Assembly: GCF_015230015.1 (NCBI RefSeq)
Contig: NZ_JAAKZC010000018.1
Coordinates: 1-44,084 of the forward strand
DNA length: 44,084 nucleotides
Direction of reading: 5' to 3'
Origin: Campylobacter concisus
GTDB lineage: Bacteria; Campylobacterota; Campylobacteria; Campylobacterales; Campylobacteraceae
The position numbers were made by a program, and so were the translations under genes. This document shows positions 1 through 10,168 of the stretch, piece after piece (position 1 is the stretch's first letter; every line of letters begins with the position of its first letter). The notes beneath the pieces are model-generated. The model ran no database searches. It worked only from the letters and a program-made list of their open reading frames with translations, and was not told the DNA's origin.

Positions 1-2
1 GC

Positions 3-332
3 TATACAAAGGAGCAAATCTTTGTAGCATTTTTAAAAAACGAGCAAGGTCTTGTGCTACAAGGTGGCACAACAAGGATAACTGACGAGGCTCTTAGTGT
101 GTATAAAAGTTCATTAATACTTACAAAGCAAGATAGAAGCGAGATAGGCATACCAAAGGCTTATTATGATGAGATACTATCTGGCAAGAAAGATCTAAAA
201 GATATACTAGCCAGGATTTTAAAGCTTAGAAATTTAGAGCTAAAAAAAGATCAAACGCTTGAGGGGCTAGCAAGCAAGATAATGGACGTTTTAAAAGAAT
301 TTGATGAGAGGATGAAGACAAGAGAGCTTTAA
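3..332 (+). CDS. C-terminal part of an unidentified protein (cut by window start)
   Basis: The reading frame is open from the first bases of the window to a TAA at 332, so the true start lies upstream. A GTG at 54 is in frame but has no convincing ribosome site. The visible product of about 109 residues is charged and probably helical, with many Lys, Glu and Leu in its last 60 residues. I see no signal peptide, membrane segment or catalytic motif and do not recognise the family. It lies on the same strand as the following sigma-28-driven gene, separated by about 100 bases that contain a small hairpin (AGCC-ATTTT-GGCT, 362-374) and the promoter of the next gene. Confidence 0.6.
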   Translation, partial: YTKEQIFVAFLKNEQGLVLQGGTTRITDEALSVYKSSLILTKQDRSEIGIPKAYYDEILSGKKDLKDILARILKLRNLELKKDQTLEGLASKIMDVLKEFDERMKTREL

Positions 333-384
333 AAAATATAACATAGAAGGCATTCGCTCTAAGCCATTTTGGCTACCATACTAC

Positions 385-410
385 TAAACATTTTTTATAT
401 TTGCCGATAT
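385..410 (+). promoter_or_regulatory. sigma-28 (FliA) type promoter
   Basis: TAAA at 385-388 is followed 14 bases later by GCCGATAT at 403-410. This is close to the FliA consensus TAAA-N15-GCCGATAA. The -10 ends 28 bases before the ATG at 438, which leaves a short leader carrying the ribosome site AAAAGGA. The promoter at 2229-2255 has the same geometry. Confidence 0.7.
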
Positions 411-437
411 AAGATATATATTTTAAAAGGATTTAAA

Positions 438-2192
438 ATGAATGTATCACCAAATTTAGAGCCCATAAATATAAATTTACCCAAAGATATGATCTATTCA
501 AGGGTCCTTCTTGGCGTAGATAGAGTGCAAACTTTAGACAATACAAATTTAAAGTCTGAGCTTAAAGACATAGCTACTAAGCTTATCTCAAATAGCACCT
601 ACTCTATCATCCAAAATGCTAGCACCAGTGGCGTGAAGTCAGAGTATGCTAAAGCAGACAACGGAACAAACGATGCTTTTTCTTATGTGGATATACAAAG
701 AAGAAACTGGGACAAAAAAGACTTTGAAAACAAATATCTCTTTGGCGAAGATGCCTCAGCATTAAGAAAAGTGGATCAAACTAGAACCTATTTCTCATCC
801 ATAAATTCAAAAACTCCCATTAAGCCCATTGCGGCAGCAGATACTAAATTTACAAATTTAAATGACTACGCTTATGAAAAAACGATAAAAACCTCACTGG
901 GTGACGTGGAGGTCTTTTTGGATCTTTATGACGATAATGACAAACTAGGCATAGGCAAGCTAGATGCAAATGGATTTTTATTTAACTTTGATAGCAACAA
1001 GGACGGAGTGATAAATTCTGGTGATAAATACTTTAATAAGCTAAAAGTTAGAGGCTACGATAAAGACGGAAACGAGAAAATTTTCAAACTAAGCGAAGTT
1101 TTAAGCGAGATAAACCTTAACGACTTTATCAAAAAAGATATTAGAAATTTAAGCCATGAGGCTATGGACTTTGCTAGCAAAAATACGGTTGATTACAGAG
1201 TTAGTTTAAATAACTCAAACCCTTATACTCTATTTTCAGCCGAGTATCGCTACCAAAAGATAGACAAAGAAGAGACTAATAAATTTTTCAAAGACCATGC
1301 AGACAAAGACGGCTGGGTAGATCTTAGGGATAATAAGATATTTAACGAAGAGAGTGGCTTAAACAACTTTGCCTATGAGAAGGTTGGCTTTGACGGCAAG
1401 AAAAAGCTTAGCGAGTTTAACCCTATCATAAAACCTTCTGGATCTAAACAAGATGAGAGCTTTTCATACGCAGGCTATCAAAAAGATAGCTTTATGAAAT
1501 TTTATAACGACTACCAAAAAGAGTCTAGCGCTCACAGCAAAGATGTAGAGTGGATAAGCAAAAATTTAAAAGAAAATGATGTAGAAGACGCAGATGATCT
1601 CATCTCAAAGCTAAAAGCCACAAAGTCATCTTATATGATCGCTATGGAGAGTGAGTTTGAAAAAGCGACTGCGCTTGAGTTTAGCCTAGAAAATTTAGAA
1701 AGAGTAAAGCATGCTTTTGAAAGTGATACTAGCAAGGCAGCAGCTGCTCTAAAGGACACAGACAGCGTAATAGCCATGAAGCTAAACAAAAATGGCACTA
1801 TCACGCTTAAATTTGATAGTGGAAGAGAGCTAGAGGTAAAAGAAATTTATAGCGACACTGGCAAGCTAATCAGCAAAGACGACAAAGATAGCAAAAGAGC
1901 AAGTATAAATTTAGATGCTAAGAGCATGAATGATGTAGAGCTAAATAGACTTGACTTTAAAGATATAGGCATAAAGAAAGACGAGAAGATATCTAGCCTA
2001 AAAGAGCTTGGAGCAAAGCTAGTTAAAAACCTCTCTGATAAATTTACAAGCAAATTCCTAATCAGACTTGAAAACGGCAAAAGTATCACCACCAAAGAAA
2101 TTTACAACATCACCTACCTTGAAAATGACCTAAAATTTAAAGAGCTATCTAGCAAAGATAGGCTTTATAAAAAGGTAGATACGAGAGTTTAG
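438..2192 (+). CDS. Large EF-hand protein, putative flagellum-coregulated secreted protein
   Basis: The start is placed at ATG 438 because AAAAGGATTTAAA precedes it and the sigma-28 promoter lies just upstream; a longer frame from 369 would overlap the promoter. The product is 584 residues, acidic and lysine-rich, with no signal peptide or membrane segment. Residues 185-196 (DSNKDGVINSGD) form a canonical 12-residue EF-hand loop, and a second weaker loop (DKDGWVDLRD) lies around residue 290. The size, lack of Sec signal and FliA-type promoter fit a protein exported through the flagellar apparatus. I recall Campylobacter families annotated as flagellar-dependent secreted proteins (Cj0814 family) but cannot confirm membership here. 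It heads a cluster of related short genes on the same strand. Confidence 0.7.
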   Translation: MNVSPNLEPININLPKDMIYSRVLLGVDRVQTLDNTNLKSELKDIATKLISNSTYSIIQNASTSGVKSEYAKADNGTNDAFSYVDIQRRNWDKKDFENKYLFGEDASALRKVDQTRTYFSSINSKTPIKPIAAADTKFTNLNDYAYEKTIKTSLGDVEVFLDLYDDNDKLGIGKLDANGFLFNFDSNKDGVINSGDKYFNKLKVRGYDKDGNEKIFKLSEVLSEINLNDFIKKDIRNLSHEAMDFASKNTVDYRVSLNNSNPYTLFSAEYRYQKIDKEETNKFFKDHADKDGWVDLRDNKIFNEESGLNNFAYEKVGFDGKKKLSEFNPIIKPSGSKQDESFSYAGYQKDSFMKFYNDYQKESSAHSKDVEWISKNLKENDVEDADDLISKLKATKSSYMIAMESEFEKATALEFSLENLERVKHAFESDTSKAAAALKDTDSVIAMKLNKNGTITLKFDSGRELEVKEIYSDTGKLISKDDKDSKRASINLDAKSMNDVELNRLDFKDIGIKKDEKISSLKELGAKLVKNLSDKFTSKFLIRLENGKSITTKEIYNITYLENDLKFKELSSKDRLYKKVDTRV

Positions 2193-2202
2193 GAGTAAAT
2201 TT

Positions 2203-2283
2203 ATGCAGACCAAAAACCCTTGGCAAAATAAAACTTTTTACAAAAAAGACGATATCTTTGGTATGAAGCTAAAAGGATACTAG
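2203..2283 (+). CDS. Possible 26-residue peptide gene overlapping a promoter
   Basis: ATG 2203 follows AGGAGTAAATTT, a good ribosome site, and the frame ends with a TAG that directly abuts the ATG of the next gene (TAGATG). The peptide (starting MQTKNPWQNK) is basic and aromatic-rich, with no recognised family. The sigma-28-like promoter of the downstream gene lies inside it, so the frame may be fortuitous or a translational coupler. Confidence 0.35.
   Translation: MQTKNPWQNKTFYKKDDIFGMKLKGY
2229..2255 (+). promoter_or_regulatory. sigma-28 (FliA) type promoter
   Basis: TAAA at 2229-2232, a 15-base spacer and GACGATAT at 2248-2255 match the FliA pattern with exact spacing. The -10 ends 29 bases before ATG 2284, almost the same distance as in the promoter at 385-410. 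A ribosome site (AAAAGGA) fills the leader. Confidence 0.65.
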
Positions 2284-3417
2284 ATGATAAACGCACTTGG
2301 TAGCTACCCCTTAAATTTAGAGCAGAATATAAAGGTATCAACCAAAGTTGCCACCAAACAAACAAGCTCAGAGGTTTTAGGCTACAAGGTAGATAAGGAT
2401 GGCTACTTTACAGATGAGTTTAATAAGCAAGCTGGTATCCCAAGTGATTATAAAATTCACTCAAGCACGTTGGAGTCTTTAGTCAGATCAAACGACATAA
2501 TGGACCCAGACATCAAGAATTTTAAAAGTATCGATATAGCTAAAACAGTTGGCAACGCTTATAGGTTGCTAGCTCAAGTAGTTGGCGAAGATACACTAAG
2601 CTCAAAAGAAAGCTTCAGCGCAGATGATATAAGAAATTTCCCTCAAGGCTTTTCTTATGATCGACAAAGCCTGCAAGTAGATAAAAGATACGCTAGTGCT
2701 AGTGAGTATTCTGCGGTAGAAGATAGCTTTGTGCATACGCCAACAAAGACCATAAGCACGCTCTTTTACAATGGCTCTTTGTCTATTGCGGCAGATAAGC
2801 AGATACATCCAAAAAACGTAACATACATCTTTAACAACGCAAATGGCGGTAAAGAAAACACGGTCATTGGTATATTTATGGATCCACACGGAGAAAAATA
2901 CACTAACAAAGATGGCTCCATAACTAAAGGTGGTCTTATAGCTGGCGTGCTAAATCACAACCTAGACATATACGAGGGCGAAACCACTGCGATAGGCAAA
3001 TATGGCGGCTATGATAAAAACATCAACACAAAAGAATTTCAAAGGTCATTTAATGCCTTTAACGCTATGTGGCAAATGGCTTATGGGGTAAATTTCTCAA
3101 AAGCAGATGATGGTGCTGTCTCTATGCTGCCTGATTATATGCAAGATTATGTGAGACACAGACAAAGCCTTGATAAATTTAGCGACCAAGAAGACGAACT
3201 CTCATTTAAAAAGATGATGGAGCATAATCTAAAAATGCTAAAGCTACTCTTTGGTGAGATAGATAAAGATGGCAAAAATAGCAAAGACTTTATGGATAGC
3301 TTTTTAAAATTTAGTATGCCACCTTTAAATTTAGTAAAAGAGCTAAATAAAAACCCAGCTGGAAAATACCTAATAGATATGCTTGGTATAAAAAGAGATG
3401 TTGATATAAAGGCATAA
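2284..3417 (+). CDS. Paralogous secreted-protein family, 'A' member 1 (Cj0814-like)
   Basis: The product is 377 residues, starts MINALGSYPLNLEQ and is preceded by AAAAGGATACTAG. It is nearly identical to the product at 4238-5404 over its first ~70 residues and its last ~80, while the middle differs widely. It shares the segment GY-VDK-G-F/Y-FNK-AG-P-D-KIH-STL with the split gene at 7253-8221/15904-16037. A conserved DPHGEKYTNKDGSI stretch lies mid-protein, and the C-terminal region has an EF-hand-like EIDKDGKNSKDF. There is no signal peptide. It forms a pair with the gene 12 bases downstream and is driven by a sigma-28-type promoter. The assignment to the Cj0814 flagellar-dependent secreted family is from memory and tentative; the function is unknown. 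Confidence 0.75.
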   Translation: MINALGSYPLNLEQNIKVSTKVATKQTSSEVLGYKVDKDGYFTDEFNKQAGIPSDYKIHSSTLESLVRSNDIMDPDIKNFKSIDIAKTVGNAYRLLAQVVGEDTLSSKESFSADDIRNFPQGFSYDRQSLQVDKRYASASEYSAVEDSFVHTPTKTISTLFYNGSLSIAADKQIHPKNVTYIFNNANGGKENTVIGIFMDPHGEKYTNKDGSITKGGLIAGVLNHNLDIYEGETTAIGKYGGYDKNINTKEFQRSFNAFNAMWQMAYGVNFSKADDGAVSMLPDYMQDYVRHRQSLDKFSDQEDELSFKKMMEHNLKMLKLLFGEIDKDGKNSKDFMDSFLKFSMPPLNLVKELNKNPAGKYLIDMLGIKRDVDIKA

Positions 3418-3429
3418 AGGGGAGTTGAA

Positions 3430-4221
3430 ATGTTTATTACTACCTATAATGGATCGATGCAATATAAAGAAATTTTAGATGACTACATAGCTCATGGCAA
3501 TAAAAATTTATCTGCAGAAGATGAGAAAGCTAAAGTTGATGCTTATATGCAAGGACCATTTGGTGTTGGACTAGATAAGATAATCGGTATAGAAGAAGGA
3601 ACGGAAGACTGGATAACAAAAACCATAGATAAAATAGATAGTATGCTATCAAACAAATACACCCCAGAAGAGCGAAGAGCTCTATACGGAAAATATCCAG
3701 AAACCATAGAAAAAGCGATAGATTGGGAACTTCAAGGCTATATGGATTTTCTGAGGGATAACTCTATAGACGGCAAACCAACAATAGAAGGTAAGATGAT
3801 AGGTCTTGGTACAAAAGAAGAAGAGGCCGATCTAAGAGCATTTATGGACAGTATGTCTTCTCTTTATCCAAATAATAACAAGGAGTCTCTTAGTCTTTTA
3901 AGTAGAACTGATCTAAGCATAGAAGAGTTTAAGACTTTATTTGCCAAAGCAAGAGAAAAAGCAACAAAGGATGTTGAAGAACAAAGAAAGCAGATAATTA
4001 AGGAAGAGCAAGAATACAATGCAAATTTTGCTAAAGAGCAAAATGAGAAGACATTTAAACCTATGCAGGTTAAAAAGAAGTATGAGACCTATGATATAAA
4101 CAAGGATCAAAAATTTCTCTACGCAAGAGAGCTTTTAAATTTCAAAGAAAAAAGAGGCATAGATGTCTTAGAGCTTATGCAAAAGATAGATAAGAAGCAA
4201 ATTTTAAATAAGATGGTTTAA
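3430..4221 (+). CDS. Paralogous family, 'B' member 1 (partner of the A gene)
   Basis: The product is 263 residues and the start is set by GGGGAGTTGAA before the ATG. It is acidic, helical and lysine/glutamate-rich, with no signal peptide or membrane segment. The C-terminal ~55 residues (FKPMQVKKKYETYDINKDQK, then RGIDVLELMQKI) are shared with the 5417 and 6301 genes and may be an export or chaperone-binding tail. Other shared blocks are NSIDGKPTI-GKM-GLGT and DLSIEEFK. It always follows or precedes an A gene with a gap of 12-16 bases, so A and B probably act together. Function unknown. Confidence 0.75.
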   Translation: MFITTYNGSMQYKEILDDYIAHGNKNLSAEDEKAKVDAYMQGPFGVGLDKIIGIEEGTEDWITKTIDKIDSMLSNKYTPEERRALYGKYPETIEKAIDWELQGYMDFLRDNSIDGKPTIEGKMIGLGTKEEEADLRAFMDSMSSLYPNNNKESLSLLSRTDLSIEEFKTLFAKAREKATKDVEEQRKQIIKEEQEYNANFAKEQNEKTFKPMQVKKKYETYDINKDQKFLYARELLNFKEKRGIDVLELMQKIDKKQILNKMV

Positions 4222-4237
4222 ATTTAAAGGATCTAAG

Positions 4238-5404
4238 ATGATAAACACACTTGGTAGCTACCACTTAAATTTAGAGCAGAACATAAAGGTATCAACCAAA
4301 GTTTCTACCAACCAAACCAGCTCAGAGGTTTTAGGCTACAAGGTAGATAAGGATGGCTACTTTACAGATGAGTTTAATAAACAAGCTGGCATCCCAAGTG
4401 ATTATAAAATTCACTCAAGCACGCTGGAGTCGTTAGTAAATGTTGCAGAGGGGACATCGTTTTTTAGTCGCACCTTTAAAAGCATAGATATAGCAAAGAC
4501 TGCTGGCAATGCCTACAAAATCCTCTCACAAGTAGTTGGCGAAGATACATTAAATTCAAAGGATAGCTTTAGCTTAGACGAGATAAGAAATTTCCCTCAA
4601 GGCTTTTCTTATAACCGCCAAAGTATGCAAGTAACTAAAATCCATAACTCCATTCATGAATTTGGCTCGGCTGCGGCTGATTTTAACGGCAAAGAGTCAA
4701 ATAAGCAGATGATAAGCACGCTTTTTTTCAACCCAAGCTTTAATGGTGGAGATGGCAGGCAGCCACTAAAGCCAACAACAGATATCTTTAACAATAACAA
4801 TGGCGGCAAAGAGAGTGTAGGCAGTGGTGTTTTTATCGATCCGCATGGAGAGAAATACACTAATAAAGATGGCTCTATAACTAGAGGCGGGCTTTTAGCA
4901 GCCGTCATAAATAGCAACCTTGACGTCAAAGAAGGTGAAACCACCGTTTTTGGAAAGAAGCAAGGCTTTGATAAGAGCGTAGATAGTAAAGAATTTAGTA
5001 GGGCATTTGAGCTATTTGAGCTTATGGGTGAGATGAAATTTGGAGCAAATTTCAACAAAGCAAGCGACTCTGATCTAGCTGGTATGCCTGAATACATGCA
5101 AGAGTATGTTAAGTATAAAAGAGACCTTGTCTATGTAGATCTAACGACTGGGTTTGTTGGTAAGTATTCAGATGAAGAAGACGAACTATCATTTAAAAAG
5201 ATGATGGAGCATAATCTAAAAATGCTAAAGCTACTCTTTGGTGAGATAGATAAAGATGGCAAAAAGAGCAAAGACTTTATGGATAGCTTTTTAAAATTTA
5301 GCATGCCGCCTTTAAATTTAGTAAAAGAGCTAAACGAAAACCCAGCTGGAAAATATCTAGTAGATATGCTTGGTATAAAAAGAGATGTTGATATAAAGGC
5401 GTAA
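4238..5404 (+). CDS. Paralogous secreted-protein family, 'A' member 2 (Cj0814-like)
   Basis: The product is 388 residues, starts MINTLGSYHLNLEQ and is preceded by AAAGGATCTAAG, 16 bases after the first B gene. Its N-terminal ~70 residues and C-terminal ~80 residues are almost the same as those of the 2284 gene, while residues ~75-300 differ in sequence and length. It retains DPHGEKYTNKDGSI and the EIDKDGKKSKDF loop. I find no separate sigma-28 promoter, so it is probably cotranscribed with the preceding pair. Conserved ends around a variable core suggest duplication with gene conversion or diversifying selection. Confidence 0.75.
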   Translation: MINTLGSYHLNLEQNIKVSTKVSTNQTSSEVLGYKVDKDGYFTDEFNKQAGIPSDYKIHSSTLESLVNVAEGTSFFSRTFKSIDIAKTAGNAYKILSQVVGEDTLNSKDSFSLDEIRNFPQGFSYNRQSMQVTKIHNSIHEFGSAAADFNGKESNKQMISTLFFNPSFNGGDGRQPLKPTTDIFNNNNGGKESVGSGVFIDPHGEKYTNKDGSITRGGLLAAVINSNLDVKEGETTVFGKKQGFDKSVDSKEFSRAFELFELMGEMKFGANFNKASDSDLAGMPEYMQEYVKYKRDLVYVDLTTGFVGKYSDEEDELSFKKMMEHNLKMLKLLFGEIDKDGKKSKDFMDSFLKFSMPPLNLVKELNENPAGKYLVDMLGIKRDVDIKA

Positions 5405-5416
5405 GGGGGAGTTAAA

Positions 5417-6219
5417 ATGATAACTAGCATAAACGGACCTAGCAACACACCGATACAAGATAACACTATCCAAAAAGAAAATGCAACAGAAAATATAACC
5501 AAAGAAGGTAAGCAAGACAAAAACGCTACCGAAGAAAAATTTGACTACTCAAAGAATCTTTTTAAACCCTGGAGCGAAACTATAAAAGAATTTATAGATA
5601 TAGACAAAAGTAAAGAGGGCTGGATAGCAGATACTATAAATCGAATTGATAATATGCTATCTAATTACACCATTCAAGAAAGACGAGCTCTATCAGCAAA
5701 AAGAGAGCCAGAAAACATGGAAGAATTTAGAGTTCGCGAACTCCAAGATTACATGGACTGGTTGCTTACAAACTCTATAGACGGCAAACCAACGATAGTT
5801 GGTAAAATGGTTGGTCTTGGCACAGCAGAACAAGAGGCGGAACTAGAAGCTTTTGTAAAATCATTTTCTGAAGACACAATGATGAGTAATGATGGTGCTG
5901 CTTTGTTTGTTAGAGCTGATCTAAGTATAGAAGAGTTTAAAAAGCTTTATAGAGAAGATGTAGAAAAAACTACGAAAGAGCATAAAGAATTTCTAACTAA
6001 ACTACACAAAGAAGAACAAGAATACAATGCAAATTTTGCCAAAGAGCAAAATGAGAAGAAATTTAAACCTATGCAGGTTAAGAAGAAGTATGAGACCTAT
6101 GATATAAACAAGGATTCTATGCAAGAGAGCTTTTAAATTTCAAAGAAAAAAGAGGCATAGACATCTTAGAGCTTATGCAAAAGATAGATAAGAAGCAAAT
6201 TTTAAATAAGATGGTTTGA
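5417..6219 (+). pseudogene. Paralogous family, 'B' member 2, C-terminus lost by an 8-base deletion
   Basis: The reading frame from ATG 5417 (after GGGGGAGTTAAA) gives 239 residues and stops at 6136 in ...DINKDSMQESF. In the sister gene at 3430 the bases CAAAAATT lie between GAT and TCTA/CTAC at this point. Their absence shifts the frame, and the original tail (ELLNFKEKRGID through NKMV) is still readable in another frame up to the TGA at 6217-6219. The conserved C-terminal tail of ~37 residues is therefore lost. The rest of the gene looks undamaged, so a truncated protein may still be made. Confidence 0.75.
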
Positions 6220-6300
6220 TGAATAAAACAGAATGAGGATAATCCTCTATCTTGTCATAGGATGACTTAGTGGCGGCTTGCGCTAAATACAAAGATAAAT

Positions 6301-7137
6301 TTAAACCTTTTTATCGACAACCTTTTTACCATTTTCTTCAAGTTTTTGCATGATACGAAGCACATCGATACCTCGTTCTCTCTCAAGTTCTTGAAGCTTA
6401 AGTAAATATGAGAATTTCTCATCCTTAGTAATGTCATAAGTTTCAGTGTTTTTGCTTTCAGCTTGGATGGGAGTAAATTTTTTCTCTTTGGTGTCGTCTT
6501 TTTCTTCTTCAACGCTCTCTATATCCTGAAGACCTTTTTCATTCATCTCTTTTAGTATATTGACAGCATTTTTGGCATCTTCGCCAGATAAAGTTATGTT
6601 AAACCGCTCTTTTAATGCATATTTAGCCCACTCCTCTTTAAACTCATCAACGCTCATATCGCTATCAAGCAGATCAACAGTCCTTGAGTTTTGCATAAAT
6701 AGCAGTTGTCGATCGCCACTATATTCATTTAAAAATTCATTTACAGTGTATGGGATATCTCTTAAAATTTTTGGCTTATCACTGTCTGGTTTTGCTTGCT
6801 GACCTTGTATATACTCTACAAACAAACCCTTGCTTTCATTTATGAAATTTTTAAGATCTGATAGCTGCTCGCTTGTAAAATCAGGATCATAGCCTCTAAG
6901 CTTTCCTATGATAGTGACTTTTGCTTCATCGCCTTTTGTAAAGCCAGATAGTGGATATATGTGTCTATCGTAAGCCGCAGCTTGAGCTTTTCTATCAAGC
7001 CTTGCGTATTTAGGAAAGCTCATACCATATCCCATGTCGTTACTAAGTATCTCGTTAATATCGTTAAATTTAAACCCCATCTCACTAGCTATGTGTTCTC
7101 TAGACAGATAAGGATATGGCGAGCTAGAAATTTGCAT
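6301..7137 (-). CDS. Paralogous family, 'B' member 3
   Basis: The product is 278 residues. ATG 7137 is preferred because AAGGATAGTAAA precedes it; a TTG at 7170 would add 11 residues without a ribosome site. It shares with the other B genes the ending F-P-Q-ETYDI-KDEKF followed by ERGIDVLRIMQKL, while the body is more diverged. It faces the other two pairs tail to tail, across a short gap with a small inverted repeat (GAGGAT-A-ATCCTC, 6235-6247). It lies downstream of the A-type gene that has been split by the 7.7-kb element, so it may have lost its promoter. Confidence 0.7.
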   Translation of the reverse strand: MQISSSPYPYLSREHIASEMGFKFNDINEILSNDMGYGMSFPKYARLDRKAQAAAYDRHIYPLSGFTKGDEAKVTIIGKLRGYDPDFTSEQLSDLKNFINESKGLFVEYIQGQQAKPDSDKPKILRDIPYTVNEFLNEYSGDRQLLFMQNSRTVDLLDSDMSVDEFKEEWAKYALKERFNITLSGEDAKNAVNILKEMNEKGLQDIESVEEEKDDTKEKKFTPIQAESKNTETYDITKDEKFSYLLKLQELERERGIDVLRIMQKLEENGKKVVDKKV

Positions 7138-7252
7138 TTTACTATCCTTAGTAAATTTTAAACTACTCAACGATTTTCAAAATTTGTTTGAGTAAGGTTT
7201 TTCTTTGATTTAAATCGACCTTTCAACAATTTAGTTTATATATAGCCTATCT

Positions 7253-8221
7253 CTACACAAAAGTATTGCTGATAGCGCTTATCCTCCCACTCCAAGAATT
7301 TGCTAGAGAATTTATATCCTCTCTAGTTGGCTTAAATTTCTCATACTCGTTTGAAGTGACACTCTCTGCGTTAGTGTTCTTTGATCTTGCATACATCAAA
7401 AGCGTTAGCTCTTTAAGCCTCTCTTTTATGAGTGCTTTTATGCTCTCGTTATCCTTGCCCGCCTTTTCAAAATCCACAAAGTACTCTTTATGCTCTCCAG
7501 TGCTTGAGATATCATTTAGCGCAGCGCTACTAAGCTTAGTCTTTGCACTATCACTAGGTAGCGGTCTAGAACTGCGTAAAAATCCCATAAAAAGAGCTTC
7601 TTTACTGTAGCCTTCATCTGACTTATAAAAAGAGATATCAGGGTTAAAGCTAAACTCATCACCTGCCTCGCTCATCGTAAAATCAACCTCTTTTACTATG
7701 AGCCTAACGCCTGCACTTGAAAGCTCTTTGCTAAGAGATTTAGCGCTATTTAGCTCATCAGTGCTAGAGTAGATGTTTGAGATAGTAGAGTTTGATAGAT
7801 CTTTTAGCAAATGTCCTTTGGTATCATAGTGAGTGCCTTTTGTGCTGTAACCTTTTGGTAGTTTGCCTATATCTGCAAGGGTGTAGCTCTTTTTATCATC
7901 ACCTAAAGCAGAGGTCATTTGATCAAATAGTCTGTAGTAGTGCCTTATAGTGTCGGCCATATCGATGTTATCAAAGATCTTTATCTGCTCGTCTTTGCTC
8001 TTGATACGGTTTAGCACATGGTTGCGCTCGGCAAATCGACTAAGCTCATCAAGCGTACTTTTATGGATTTTAAAGTCATGTGGCAAGCCTGCTGCTTTGT
8101 TAAAGTCAGCTCCCATAAAACCTGCTTTATCTACTGTGTAGCCGTAAGCTTGAAGATCACTGAAATTTAAAGAGATGAGGCTGTTTTGAGAGGGAATAGT
8201 ATAAGTAAATTTAGCTGGCTC
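7253..8221 (-). pseudogene. Paralogous family, 'A' member 3, main part (gene split by insertion)
   Basis: This is the C-terminal part (about 320 residues) of an A-family gene. It has GYTVDKAGFMGADFNKAAG and KIHKSTLDEL, which match the GYKVDKDG...KIHSSTLESL block of its paralogues. The host frame runs ...GAG CCA GCT AAA (E P A K) at 8210-8221. Upstream of this the frame enters foreign DNA, so the ATG at 8248 belongs to the inserted element and is not the true start. The missing start of the gene is found on the same strand at 15904-16037, and joining at the shared GAGCCA restores the frame (...KISEP-AKFTY...). Confidence 0.8.
8216..8221 (+). repeat. Insertion junction repeat TGGCTC (left copy)
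   Basis: TGGCTC occurs here and at 15904-15909, exactly where the coding frame of the split A-family gene breaks and resumes. Removing one copy with the DNA between restores a continuous reading frame. The copies are either a target duplication or the matching recombination core of the serine recombinase. Confidence 0.75.
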
Positions 8222-8298
8222 TTGGAGTAATAGAATTAAGGAGAACACTTAATCACTATATTAGTGAAATATGTACTTCTTAATTCTTTTTTATTTAA

Positions 8299-10166
<1,868 letters not shown>

Positions 10167-10168
10167 AG

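Noticed and set aside
4654-5520. Long minus-strand frames opposite the A2 gene
   Set aside because: They are antisense to conserved paralogous genes, lack ribosome sites and have the low-complexity composition of shadow frames.
8248-8250. ATG at 8248 (minus strand) as start of the A-family gene
   Set aside because: It lies inside the inserted element; the host frame only begins at the GAGCCA junction, and the original start region is at 15904-16037.
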